Shown here in pieces: positions 28,957 through 41,800 of a stretch of 64,000 bases of DNA. Under the pieces are notes generated by a model. That model ran no database searches and was not told the DNA's origin. It worked only from the letters and a program-made list of their open reading frames with translations. Source of the DNA: Hypomesus transpacificus. Its lineage: Eukaryota > Chordata > Actinopteri > Osmeriformes > Osmeridae. Positions within the stretch are counted from its first letter, which is position 1; each line of letters starts with the position of its first letter. A program made the translations under genes and the position numbers. Location of the stretch: positions 5,995,874 through 6,059,873 of the forward strand of contig NC_061067.1 in NCBI RefSeq assembly GCF_021917145.1, written 5' to 3'.

Positions 28957-29858
28957 GTTGACTGGAGGACGGGGACACTCAATGAGTGTCTGCAGTTGAA
29001 ATTATGACTTTTAAAGTTGAAAAGATGGAGTGCAGCTGCGCTGTTAAGTCGCACTGATCTGCAGGCGACTTCTGGAAGGCTCTTGGGGCGGGGAGGGCAA
29101 GACCAAGTACAGTAGAATGAGTGAATATTATTTTGTTGTTGTTGACAATTCTCAAGTATGAAAACAAATATTAATCCACATAAAATGTTTATTTACAATA
29201 TGGTATCAATAAGATCAAATAAATATGTGTTATATATAACCTTATTTCATTCTGTAATATTCCTCTCTAATCCTGATAATAGGTCCTTCCAATCTCGTGC
29301 AAAACAGCATTGGATCTCGCGATAGGCTTTCTCATCACTGGCTATGGAGAGAATTCTAGTAAGTGTGTATGGGTATGGGTATAAATGTAAACGTTAAAGC
29401 TTTTTTGTTGTTGTCGTTTCGTATATATATAGCAAGTACCTATATGGAATTCATATTAGGGTTAAATAACTTGGCTATGAGAGAATGGAGCAGCTTCTAA
29501 CCAGTTATAAAGGACTGGCATCCCATCAAAGTAGCCTAACGTTATTTTCCATGTGCACGTACAGCTGTGACCGTAGCAGCCAGTGTCAGAACTGACGCAA
29601 TGTCCGGATAGTTTACATGGTCGGGAAAGTGTGCGAAAGTGTGCTCTGTAATGTTGCAAATACTTTTCTTTTGGAATTTTACTTATGTCTCAGACTTTAT
29701 AGGTAAGACTACGAGGCTTCAGCAAGTGTTGTCAAAGTGAAGTCGTCAATAGGATAATTTGACCGTGATTTAAGATAAGACCATTGTGGTGCTGGTCAAA
29801 ATGCAGATGCAGAATTACAAATTAAGCCATTAAACCACGCATTAATCCGTTCTCTAGA
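28957..29858. promoter_or_regulatory. Divergent promoter region between cct5 and mtrr
   Basis: The start codons of cct5 (-) and mtrr (+) flank 902 bases. A GC box (GGGGCGGGG, 29085-29093) lies about 130 bases upstream of the cct5 start. TCTCGCGA at 29315-29322 matches eight of ten bases of TCTCGCGAGA, an element found at many bidirectional vertebrate promoters. No TATA box stands out. Shared regulation is inferred. Confidence 0.5.
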
Positions 29859-32800
29859 ATGCCTTGTGAAGTAAATCGCCGTTTCTTGGTGCTGTACGGA
29901 TCGCAGCGCGGTCAAGCCCAGTCCATAGCGGAAGGAATAGCCGACGAGGCAGGGGAACAAGGACTCGTCGCTGACATCTTCTGCTTAAGCCAACAGGATA
30001 AAGTAAGCAACTCTGTACAATCTTTACTCAATGGCTCGTTCAAAAACCAAAGCCCTAGTTCTCAACCCCCCTCTTTAGCTGAAGGGTGACAGTGTGAAAG
30101 GCTGAATGTATATTTGGAATATATCGGGTAATGGATAATTGCTCCTGTTACTGTATCTAGTATAACCTGGAAAGGCAAAGAGATCCTGTTGTCTTTGTTG
30201 TATCAACGACTGGGGATGGGGAGCCACCAGACACAACCCTGAAATTTGTAAAGAATATCAAGAAGAAAACACTGGCTGCCGACCACTATGCACACCTCCA
30301 CTATGCACTCTTAGGTGAGGAGTATGGATAAATCAAGTTCACCTCATCATTGAATGTTTGGTGATAGTTTTGTTAATAGTTCAGTCTTATGGATTTGCCC
30401 CTCATACGTTCTGTTGAATTAAATCTGAGGAGTTCTTTTGTTTTGTACAGGTCTAGGTGATACAAATTATGCAAATTTCTGCAACTGTGGGAAGACCATT
30501 GACAAGCGCCTTCAAGAACTTGGAGGAAAACATTTCTATGCCACGGGGCATGCAGACGACGGAGTAGGGTAAGGCCTGGACTTGACAATACTGACGTTCT
30601 ATTTTGAACAGTCGATATGAGAGTCCATTGGATGGGGCATAACCTTTCGACATACATGTTTTCATTTGGCTTCTTTTGAATGTCCTCTATTGTCCCTCAC
30701 AGGAGTAGTAATCCTTTAACCAACATTAGGACTTTATCTGTTGTGTCACACAACCTATTGGACCTCTCTCCCATCATCACCATTTAGACTTTGCTCTGTG
30801 TGTCTAGGCTGGAGTTAGTGGTGGACCCCTGGTTAGAGGGACTGTGGGACGCTATTAAAGGAGCTTACTCAAAGATGGCTTCCCTGCCTACAGAGAGCAG
30901 TGGCTCTCTTAGAGACTCCCAGACCCCAGACCTGAGAGACTCCATCAACAAACCCTCAGATTCTTCAACAGCGAGTGTCAAACTGAGCCTTCTGAGTCTT
31001 AGCAACGCTAAGGCCCAAAGCTCAGACTTACCCGGAGCAGTCTCAGAGCAGAGCGTCACCCAAGCAGAATCCTCATCTCTGTCAGAGATACAGAGTGGAG
31101 ATGCTGTAGCTCCCCCTGCTGTTGTAGAGGCCTCCCTGACCTGCTCCCTGCCTCCGCTCTCTGAGACCTCCCTCAATGTCCCAGCACTGCCCCCTCCCTA
31201 CCTGGAGGTCAAGCTCCAGGAAGCCACCACAGAAGAAGAAGTAAGTCTTGATGTCATTTCATGTATTGCTTTATTTAGCATGGACATGCCTGAACCTGAC
31301 TTCAAGAACAATGCCATATAATAACTATGGTCCGAATCGAACTTCCTCTCTCATGCTCATCCCTGTTGTTCTTTCTTCTCCAGGCCAGCTCTCCGCTCAG
31401 CAAAGAGACCGTACACGAGGTGCCCATCTCCAGTGCGGTCCGACTGACCAGTGATGACTCAGTCAAAACTGCTCTTCTGCTAGAGCTGGACATCTCGGTA
31501 AGTGAGGCAGTCCCACCATGCAACCTTACCTCACACATCTCACAATCATGGCAACTCTGGAGGATTTCCCTAAATCACCCTGCAATGCCGCTTTTGTTCT
31601 GCCATGAATGCTTGTATATTTGTATGTGCGCAGCACCACCCGATGGCCTACCAGCCAGGGGACTCATTTGACGTGCTCTGCCCAAATCGAGACTCCGAGG
31701 TGGAGGAGCTGCTCCAGAGACTGGGCCTGCAGGACCGGCGGAGCTGTCAGGTCCAGCTCTCACTGCGCAAGGACACCAAGAAGAAAGGTTAAAGTCTGCT
31801 GCAATGTCAGGATGCAATGTATCCAAATGTGACGCGTTGCGCATGAGGCCAAGTGTCATGTGCAAGTGCTATGTTCTGTTTGTGACTCCCGGTCCTTTTT
31901 TTCAGCTGCCCAGCTCCCTTCCTACATCCCTGAAAACTCCACCCTGCTTTATCTGTTCACCTGGTGCATGGAGATCAGAAGTGTCCCCAAGAAGGTACAC
32001 TCAACTGTTACATTCCTTCTTGGACACTGGAGTATTAGATATGACTACATAAATCCATTTCCGGCACTGAGTCTCTCCCTATGTGTTTGTGTTTCCCTCT
32101 CTCTCTCAGGCGTTCCTCAGAGCTTTGGTGGAGTGCACAGCTGACAGTGGACAAAAGAGGAGGCTACAGGAGCTGTGCAGCAAACAGGGCTCTGCTGACT
32201 ACAACCTGTATGTCAGAGACTCCAACCTCGGCTTATTGGACTTGCTTGCTGTATTTCCCTCCTGCTCACCTCCTCTCAGCCTACTCATAGGTCAGATTAC
32301 CCTCACTTCCCTGTCTGTCAGTGCTTTCAAAGCGCATCTGCATCTACAACGGTTTAATTTCATTTTTGGACAGCCTTTTCCTCTCCAAGTTATACAACTC
32401 AAATAGCAAAGACGGTTGGTATCAATCAGATTTTCTGTACCGTTTTCAATGCATAGTGTACAGACAGTCTTCAACCACCAGGGGTCAGTAGAGGCTTAGT
32501 TCATTTGTCATACAGTGAACTGGACTGTTCTGACAAGAACTCCCAAAATGACAGCGCAAAGAACAATTCAAGGTTTCATGGGCAGAAGGGAACTTTTGCC
32601 GTTCCTTGGATTATCATATGATTGGGAGATTCTAATGGGATTGGTATCGATTGTTAGGTGTCAGCCTGTTCCTCATAGCGGTTTGTTCTAAGTGTTGAAT
32701 GGACATGTTTTATTAGCTTTCAGCATAAGTACACTACTGAGACATTGATTAGAAATGCTGACACATTATCTTTTTTCATCCCAATGGGGACTAGTGTAAC

Positions 32801-35800
32801 ACTAGCACTTGCAAGCTGCTGTTTCCTCTAGAAAGCTAGGAAAAATGCTGTGTCACAGTCCCAGGCCTATCCAATGTCACAGTTATTTTTGGCCCTTGGT
32901 GCAGAGCGCAGCACCCTTTTCCATGGTGAACCCATGCAGAAATGGCCAATCAGGGCATCTGCGCTCAGTGAAAAATGTGTCTCTGGAAGCACTTTGGGGT
33001 GACAGCTGTTGCGAGAGGTCCTGTCATTGGTTGTCCCTGGATCGGATGGGCCGGGGCTGTCCGAGGGCCAAGCGGGGTCAGGGGCTAACGTCCAGCTCTG
33101 CCCCGGGGGGTCTGTCACCTTTTTCTATTTGTCACCCTGGCTGGCAGAGGATGGGCCAGAGAGAACTTACTGAAGTGTTTAGGGCCACTGTGGAAACTAG
33201 CCAATGTAGCCTTTGAACGTTAAAAATGTTTCCCTGTCAATCAGTCAGTTGAAATCTTAAGGAAAACCCGCAACATTTCTGTGATATTTCAAGCTGTCGG
33301 TTGGAGAAATATCCAAGGTGCTTCCTGAAAGGGTTAACGGCACGTTGGAAATGAAGCCCGCGCATCACGCTGCGGTAATTAGTAGTGATGGATGGGTCCC
33401 CCTGTGTTTCTGACGTGCTGTCATGGCGCATGAATGAGCGCCGTCCGCCGGGGCGCAGAACCTTTGTACGCCTGCACCGAAAGGGGGACTATGTTGTTAA
33501 CATCCATGAACCTCCTGCCACCGGCGGAGGGCTACCGTCAGAACAGCTGTGGCAGGTTGTGAGGTGGCCGGCCCACACCAGTCATTTCTTGTTGAACCCT
33601 GGGGAGAAGCAAGCTAAGCCTTTTTTTGCACAGCTAGCAGCTGGTTGTTGTCCTTTCCTCTCCCCTCAGGGTAGCCTACTGCCTACAATACACCAACACT
33701 GCCAAGACTCACTGGATCTGTGTCAGCAAATAGACTGGACAGCAACCTTAGGAGATAAAGCTGTGTTTGGGAGGGGGGTTATGACAGTAACCTCCTAGGG
33801 AACTGATGCCCCTCCACTAGGGACAGGGGATAGAGAGACCATACCTGTCTAGCTCAGGATATCCAGATATACTGTTGGCTGTAGTCTTACTGAACTAAGC
33901 TGAATTGTATGTGCACTGCATTGTGGTCATGTGGGAATAATCCTAACGGTTGTGTGTTGGATCACATCCCAGAGTGATGGAGTGTTGTGTCTGTTCCACT
34001 GAGGCTGTGGGCAGTATGCATGGCTCCAACAGACAGAGGAGGAAACAGCCTCATCCAGCCCAGCTGGGTGTCCTGCTAGTGGCCCCATCAACATAATGGC
34101 TGTGATTGTCTGGTCCCAGCTTGTCCATATGGCTCAGTTCTGGTCGATCTGTCTGTGGAACACCTTTTACCTCGTACACAAAACGCTCTTGTTGGGTGAA
34201 TTGTGTTCGACTCGATTGGGTTGAGTTGATGTAGACCTTCAAGTTACTGTGACTAAACAAGGAGGTGTCCCCAAGGTAGCGAAGTAGTCGCCGTCATAAC
34301 TTCTGTTGCACCATATTTTGACAGTAAAGTCTCGCTTCAGGTGCCAAAATTACCCGAACGAGGGCACCTTCTCAGCTGACATTGAAAACGTCTGCATTTG
34401 CCAAAGTCTACATCCTGCCACACCTGGGACCTGGAGGTTTCAGAACACTCTGTGTGATTTCATGAATATAGACGTGTGGCCTAGAAGAAGACCTGGGGTC
34501 GGGGCCTGAGGAAACGTGACTGGTCTGGGCGCATCTCGATAAGCTCAAATGACCTAACCTCCTCCCATTGCCTCCTACTCATGCTTGATCCACGTGTGTC
34601 TTCCTGCACAGAACAAGTACCCAAACTGCAGCCGAGGCCCTACTCTGTCGCCAGGTAAGCACTCCACAGTAAACTGCATCAAGGTCCCCAATGGCCCACT
34701 CGGCACTGGGATTCCATTCAGACACATTAGTCCAAGGTCATTTGCAGAGTGCTTGTTGTTTTGAGAGGAGGATGAGTGGTGCTCCCAGGGGACTGTGGGG
34801 TTGGGCCCAGAGTAGCATTCACCACCTCCTCCAGCTTCCATTAGGATCACTCCGGCACACAAGTATTTGAGCGAATGTCAAAACAGGCCACCGTTCTCAT
34901 TAGTGCTCTTCTCATCCTGTGTTTGTGAGTGTATTAGGGACAGTCGTTTATCAGTTGCTACAGAGGCATTTGTGTTCTGCATTATTGATGCTGTGGTCAA
35001 TCTAGGTCTCCAGTGGCCTGCAGAACTGAGTGTAGGCAGCATGTCTAGTAGGCAGGGTTGCATTCTCATCTGTTGTCTTTGCTCTCTTGCCCTCCACAGT
35101 TCCAGCCTCCGGCACCCTGGGAAGCTGCACTTTGTCTTCAACGTGGTGGAGTTCCCCGCATGCTCCTGGTGGCCTGCAGGCAGGCGAGGCCTGTGCACAG
35201 GTTGGCTGTACGACCTGGTCGACCCCATGCTGGTGCACCATGGGAAAGCTGACTCCTCGAGTGTCCTGGAGGCCCCTAAGGTGAGGACGGCTCTGCAGGC
35301 TCCTGTTCTGTTTGACCCTCAGGTCTGGCAGGGGTGCATTTAAACATGCCCCCCATCTGCCCCCCACTAAGTGGCATACAACATCACCTGTCAGTCAATG
35401 ATCCGGATGAAGGCTGCGTGATCTTTCGGGTGGCGAAACGGATGAAAGAACGTTCCAACATAGAGGGAGTCAGATGGCTGAGCGGTTAGGGAATCGGGCT
35501 AGTAATCAGAAGGTCGCTGGTTAGATTCCCGGCCATGCAAAAATGACATTGTGTCATTGGGCAAACCACTTCACCCTACTTGCCTCGGGGGGAATGTCCC
35601 TGTACCTACTGTAAGTCGCTCTGGATAAGTAAATAAATGACTAAATGTAAATGTAAACATCGCTGTACATGTTTGTCTGACCCTTGACCTGATTCAGGTC
35701 CGTGTGAGTCTGCGGCCCAATGTCTCCTTCCGCCCGCCCTCTGACCCCTCAGCCCCCCTCGTCATGGTGGGCCCTGGCACAGGCCTCGCCCCTTTCATCG

Positions 35801-38800
35801 GCTTCCTTCAGCAAAGGTACGGTGAAGAATGGCTTTCTTGTCATGGCTTTATTCTTTTTTAAACCAAATAGGAGTGAGTGATTCAAATTTTTCGGCCTAT
35901 TGTAGCATGTTTATTAACTAATGTTTGAAAAATGCAGTATTGGTGTTAAGTGGACTAAACTACGTAGCTCAGATTATCAAGCTCCCTCACCCTAACAACC
36001 AAGCCATGGAATATTTTCAAGTTTGATGAGGTTTCTTTCCGCCACACAATTTTACCACCGGAACAAATATTAAAAACACTAAGTGGAGTCAAGTGCGGAC
36101 AAACCACACCTTTTTGGTGGTAATCTGCATAATCATTTTCAAGTGTTCTCGTCCGAGGATTGTCAACGTGCTGTCTGTGCAAGCTGGTGTGGGTAGTAGA
36201 AGCGTGGACAGATCTATCATGTTGGAGATTAATCCAGGCACTCGCCGTTTACCCTCACCCAGACCTCCCCCCCTCCACTATCCACCTTCTCCAGGGCTCT
36301 CCCAAGCACTGCATTTACGAGGGGGGATTGTAATGAACTGCATGGGGTCACATCGGAGCATGGAGACCAATCGATCCCATAATAAAGAGGCTCCCGGGAT
36401 GTGCCCAGGCTGTTGATGTAAATGTTAGCCTGTCATTGCAGTGGAGGTGTGAGTGAGCTATTGACTGGCTGCTGCTCCACTGGCTGGATGTAAGCTACCC
36501 TGTGCTGCCCTGGACCTTGTCGGTCTCTGCTGTTTTCACCTGCTGTGAAGTACCTGCTTGCTTGTGAATGCAGACGGGTCGCTGCGATTACATTTATAGA
36601 GGTTGATGGAAAAGGATCAGGAATTGATTGATGGAATGAGATTTTTCCTATTGTGGGTCATGTTATGTAAGCAGTAGGCCGTATCCGGGATACGGTCATG
36701 TTCAGAGCCCTGGGAGAGCTAGAAGGTCTACCAGGAAGGGCCTCAGTCAGCTCGCACTGTCTGCTGGGGGGGGGGGGGGGGGTCATATGGCCTGGTCACG
36801 TTATGTTGCGTTATTCGGAGGTGACACAGCCGTGATGGGTGATCTCCAACATGAGTGTCAGAGCCTCCTGCCGCTGTGATGAATGTTCCGGAATGAGACC
36901 GATGGGGAACGGGGGGGGGGGGGGACGCATCCGTGGGATGCCACGCCGCTGATAAATGGCGAGCGGCGTCAATGGCGTACTGTCAAGGTCGTGGCAGAGG
37001 GTTCCGCTTCGGCTGTTCAGTGACACAGGTGGCTAGCTCTGGGTGCTGCCAAGGGTTTATTTACTCATCACAAATTGTCAGTGTCCGACAGTACTGTAGA
37101 CCTCGCGTTTCCTGAAAGTTTGGAATTTAAAGGGGACCTTTCTAGTCAGAGGGTTTGATTTGGACATAAAGACGGCTGTTTACATAATGTCGGCAAACAT
37201 GTAGCGCACGTCTCTGGAGATCTGTGGGTTAGGACAAACGGGCTGCATGATCTTTCAGGTTGGCTAAACGGATGAATAAACGATTGACCGTCACTGTATA
37301 TGTATTTACATGTGAGTGGAATCTTTAATCCCATGCAAGTCCATGTGAAGCTACAGCCTAATACTTCCTTCCAGGGTTTATTTGGACTCAAACACAGCAG
37401 GTTACATAACGTCATGTATGGGGCACGCGCCTGCTCAAGGGCCTTCCTCCTGAGAGCTCCCGGCTCTGATACAGCAATCCTCTCATTCATTGTGTTCCAA
37501 TATAGAAGCCTTTTTTCGTGAGATAAAGCTCTTTTCCAGAGGAGGGAAAAGCTTTGGGAAGATCTATCTGTGCACCTGTCTCCTTTTTCTTTCTCTCTTT
37601 TTCTCAACTCTCAACCCCAAGCCCCATTTCTTTGATTTGCTTTCTCACACTCTCTCTGTTTCCTGTTCCCCCTCTCCTCTCTTTCTCCTTACCCGTCCCC
37701 CTCCTCTGTTCGGTGGGGTATGGTCTTGTGCCAGTATAAAAGCCTGTCATGGGGAGAACATTGTGCAGAGCCTACCCTTAGATTCATCACAAGACACCCA
37801 GCCCAGATGCAGCAGTTTGATACAAGATAACCATCTCCATTTTGTCAGCACAATGCTGTATCTGCCACAAAGCCTGAAGGGCTGCCTTTTAGCAACAAAA
37901 ACAACATTGAGACACTTTGTTCCTCTGCAGGTCAGTAGATGTTTTTAAATGTACCATATGGCCGCCTGTACGGAACCAAAACCTTCCGAGTCATCGAAGG
38001 TCCCAGACTTCCTGCTATTGATTACTAAGGCCTGGATCTAAGGATAAGTAATGGAGCCAGATAGCTCCAGGACATAGATGGGCCCTATGTATAAGGAGCA
38101 GATAGACCAGGGGTGCCATTGATCCCTAAGGGGGCAGGCTAGGCCGAAATATAGTCACCCTGCAACCTGCAGGTACATCACAACCTGTAGTTTCACAAGC
38201 CCCTCCTCTGTTTTTCAGGGAGGTTTTGTGGGGGGGGGTGGGGGGGGGGGGTAATGGGGGGCCTGTGTTCCAACCCTGTGCAGAGCGAATGGCCCCAGCG
38301 CTGTGTCCCAGAACAATGCATCCTGGGACGGGCTGGACTGGACAGGCGTCATTAGTATTCAAGCAAGGCGCCGGTATGGTCTGCTCCGCTGTAATGGAAT
38401 GCAGGTTTTTCATATTGGTATTGATCTCTTCAGGGCAGGCAGGGAGAAGAGAGAGAGAGGGCCGCTAAAATGAGTTTACTGGAGGCAGATCAGTAAAAGA
38501 AGATCCTGGGTGCCAACAGTGCAAAAATGTGTATCTGCCCGTTCGACATCCACTCAAATCACTTCTAGATGTGAACCCAGCCAGACATTCATACCTGCTT
38601 TTATCTCCTGTGTCTGTTCTCTTATTCGATGCACTAGTGCAGTGCCGGTTGGAATAAAACATTTTGTGATCTGTCAAATGAGTGGGTCTCAGAGCGCATC
38701 CTGCCATGCAGAAGGACACCATATTGGAGGGATCCATGGCTCCATCGCTTGGTGCAGCTGGCAGTAAACGCGTTTATATTTATTAGTCGTGAAACCGCTC

Positions 38801-41800
38801 AACCAAACAACTTCGCACACTCGACACTGCACACACTTGGGTCCGGAGCAAGTCACCTGCCGAATTTCATACTGTTAATCATGTACGCATTTCATACTGT
38901 TATCATATACACATTTCATACTTCTTATTGTCCTCGGTTCACAAGATGATCGAGCCACAAACACACGCATGGAGATTCCTATTATATTTAGCATTTGGAC
39001 AACGCAACATAATTGAATTCTGTTGCATAGTATTCAGCATCATCATCTTTTTGGTTGTAAATAAGACGTCAGTAGTGAAGCATCTGGCAGCTCCTCCAGC
39101 AGAGCGTAATGTCTGGCCTGGCTGGTGACTGATCCCACAGAGCAGATAGGCTCCATTTAGCCGCGGGAGAGAATTTCCTCGTCCTGATGGAATTCAAGAG
39201 ACGCTGTCAGTGCGGCTCAGTCCGTGGATATGAATAAACGGGTCGGTGCGGCACACGGGGAAGTGGCGTGTCCTGTTTGAGGGCGCCTTGGGAGCGTGAC
39301 TGCAGCCCCTGGCATAAAGACAGGCTCTCTCTCTCCTTCCTCTGGGCTCAAAGACAGGCTCTCTCCTTCCTCTGGGCTCAAAGACAGGCTCTCTCTCCCT
39401 CCTTCCTCTGGGCTCAAAGACAGGCTCTCTCTCCCTCCTTCCTCTGGGCTCAAAGACAGGCTCTCTCTCCCTCCTTCCTCTGGGCTCAAAGACAGGCTCT
39501 CTCTCCCTCCTTCCTCTGGGCTCAAAGACAGGCTCTCTCTCCCTCCTTCCTCTGGGCTCAAAGACAGGCTCTCTCTCCCTCCTTCCTCTGGGCTCAAAGA
39601 CAGGCTCTCTCTCCCTCCTTCCTCTGGCTCCTCTCTGGTCCCCCTGTGAAGGCCTCGCCTCCTTTGGCCTCCCCCTCTGTCCAGATGGCCAGCTGGAGAT
39701 GAAGCTTGGTGTTTTGGAGGGTCACCTGACTGACGCCACTGTAGAGGTCAGGGGTCGCGTGTCTTACCTGTCACCTCCTAGCAGGTGTGCTGTGTAGATA
39801 GCAACACAGCTCGTGCCCTTGAGCCCTTGCTGCAAAGGATTCTGGGAGCCCTGCCAGAGAGAGAATTTTTAACAGCAGTGGTGCCACACACACCAACATA
39901 TAGATAGATAGATAGACACACACACACACACACACGCAGTGTGATAACACAAGTAGGTTAAGTTTCAGTTGCCGTGTACCAAAGCATGATTCATCTTTTT
40001 GTTGAGTGTAATTGTCCCCACTGTGTTCCTCACTCATTCCAGTGCATTAGCAGATTGCGATACTTACTGTATTGCTGTTGAAATAGATAATGATGTCTCT
40101 GCGGCTTTTAACCTTGGCTGTTTGTGTGGGGAAGGAAGGACTCTGCATCCCGGCTTGTCTTTTTGATTTGTGGATGTTGACTGAGCTGTGAGTTCTCTTC
40201 CTCCTTTCTTTTTTCCTTCTTTCAGAGAGAAGGAGAGGGGGGAACATCCTGAGGTCGTGTTTGGCGAGACCTGGCTGTTCTATGGCTGCCGTCACAGAGA
40301 CAAAGATTTCCTGTTTAGGTGAGTACTTCCTGTTTAGGTGAGTACTTCCTGTTTAGGTGTGTTCTGACAAGCATGCGTGTAATGGGATAGCCTGTCATCC
40401 GACGGGTGACAGCAAAAACCAACCATATCATCCGCAATGCCCTTCCCCCCCGACTGGGTGTTTGCTTTAATCAGAGCGCCTTACCTCGGGTAAACACCCA
40501 GTTTTCTTCACCAGGCTTGGTGATGTCACCGTCTCCTGACAGGTCTGTCCTTCTCAGCCACAGCTACGGTCCAGAAAGATCTCTGGAAATAAGGAGCCAT
40601 TTACCTATGACCCCACCATTTAATGATGGTGGGGTCATAGGTCATATAGTATAGAAGTATGACTAGGGGTTTTTAGGTCCCAAAGGCCCCAAAAGTCTAT
40701 AACTAAGGTACAGAATGGATGATTAGGACCGTGTTGTCCTTTATTCAGCTGGCTGAGTTTGGAATTTGACCAACTTTACCAACTCCACTCGCCAGGTTTA
40801 CCATACCACAACAGTACAGAATCACCAATAGCTTACCAATCAGGTTGGGTTAGAGAATTAGGGTGTAAAAGGAAGGATTTGTCTATTGTAATCACAGTTG
40901 AACAGATCAAAGGGATTTCCTGTCTGCTTTAGCTTGTCTCTTTATCCCTTGGTTATCCCTTGGTTAAACATGGTCTCCCAGCCAGGAGTCAATCCTGTGT
41001 GTTTGCATCACAGCCGTGATCACACAGCCTGTAGTGGACTGGTCTGACTCTGTAGTGGACTGGTCTACCTCTGCAGCTGTGAGCATACAGCCTGTAGTGG
41101 ACTGGTCTGACTCTGTAGTGGACTGGTCTGACTCTGTAGTGGACTGGTCTACCTCTGCAGCTGTGAGCATACAGCCTGTAGTGGACTGGTCTGACTCTGT
41201 AGTGGACTGGTCTGACTCTGTAGTGGACTGGTCTACCTCTGCAGCTGTGATCACACAGCCTGTAGTGGACTGGTCTGACTCTGTAGTGGACTGGTCTACC
41301 TCTGCAGCTGTGATCACACAGCCTGTAGTGGACTGGTCTGACTGTAGTGGACTGGTCTACCTCTGCAGCTGTGAGCATACAGCCTGTAGTGGACTGGTCT
41401 GACTCTGTAGTGGACTGGTCTGACTCTGTAGTGGACTGGTCTACCTCTGCAGCTGTGAGCATACAGCCTGTAGTGGTCTGGTCTGATTCTGCAAAGGAAG
41501 ACTGGTGATCAGTCTAAACTTGTCACGTCATCACGAATGGAAGTAAAACGGGCGGAAGCAGGGCTGAATCATGTCAATTTGGAAAATGCTTTTTTAGCTG
41601 TGATTGAAGGGCTTTTATTTTTGTTTTATCCAAGGCATAAATAAACCCATTTAGATTTAACAAAGCCATGCACATTTTCACGAGTCGAAAATACTTGACC
41701 TCATTTTGTCATTCAAGTGCTATGTGAATATTTAGTGGAAATATTGACCTTTTGGTAGCGTAAATGATCAATAGCTTGAGGTAGTATCCCTCCAAAGTCA

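Larger units (their letters stand above)
35817..40225. other. mtrr intron 11
   Basis: 4.4 kb, the largest intron of the window's complete genes. It holds a degraded copy of part of exon 11 (near 37240-37374), three poly-G tracts, a pyrimidine-rich stretch near 37580-37700, a 36-bp minisatellite (39316-39628) and a TAGA/CA microsatellite. No further exon is needed to keep the mtrr frame. Confidence 0.75.

Noticed and set aside
33385-33798. 137-codon open frame in mtrr intron 8
   Set aside because: No domain, no splice context, and the flanking mtrr exons already join in frame without it.
35462-35535. tRNA gene (Leu/Ser-like)
   Set aside because: It is the head of a SINE: the same SINE body and AAATGT tail follow it in both copies, and the cloverleaf is degenerate.
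39217-39702. Long repetitive open frames on both strands (up to 144 codons)
   Set aside because: They are produced by the 36-bp minisatellite, whose period is a multiple of three; the region is inside an mtrr intron.
40603-40642. MicroRNA precursor
   Set aside because: The perfect stem is only 17 bp with a 6-base loop, too short for a typical pre-miRNA.
40964-41462. Repetitive open frames of 117-157 codons with VVDWS or DQSTT units
   Set aside because: Products of the 21/42-bp minisatellite; no splice sites or conserved protein.
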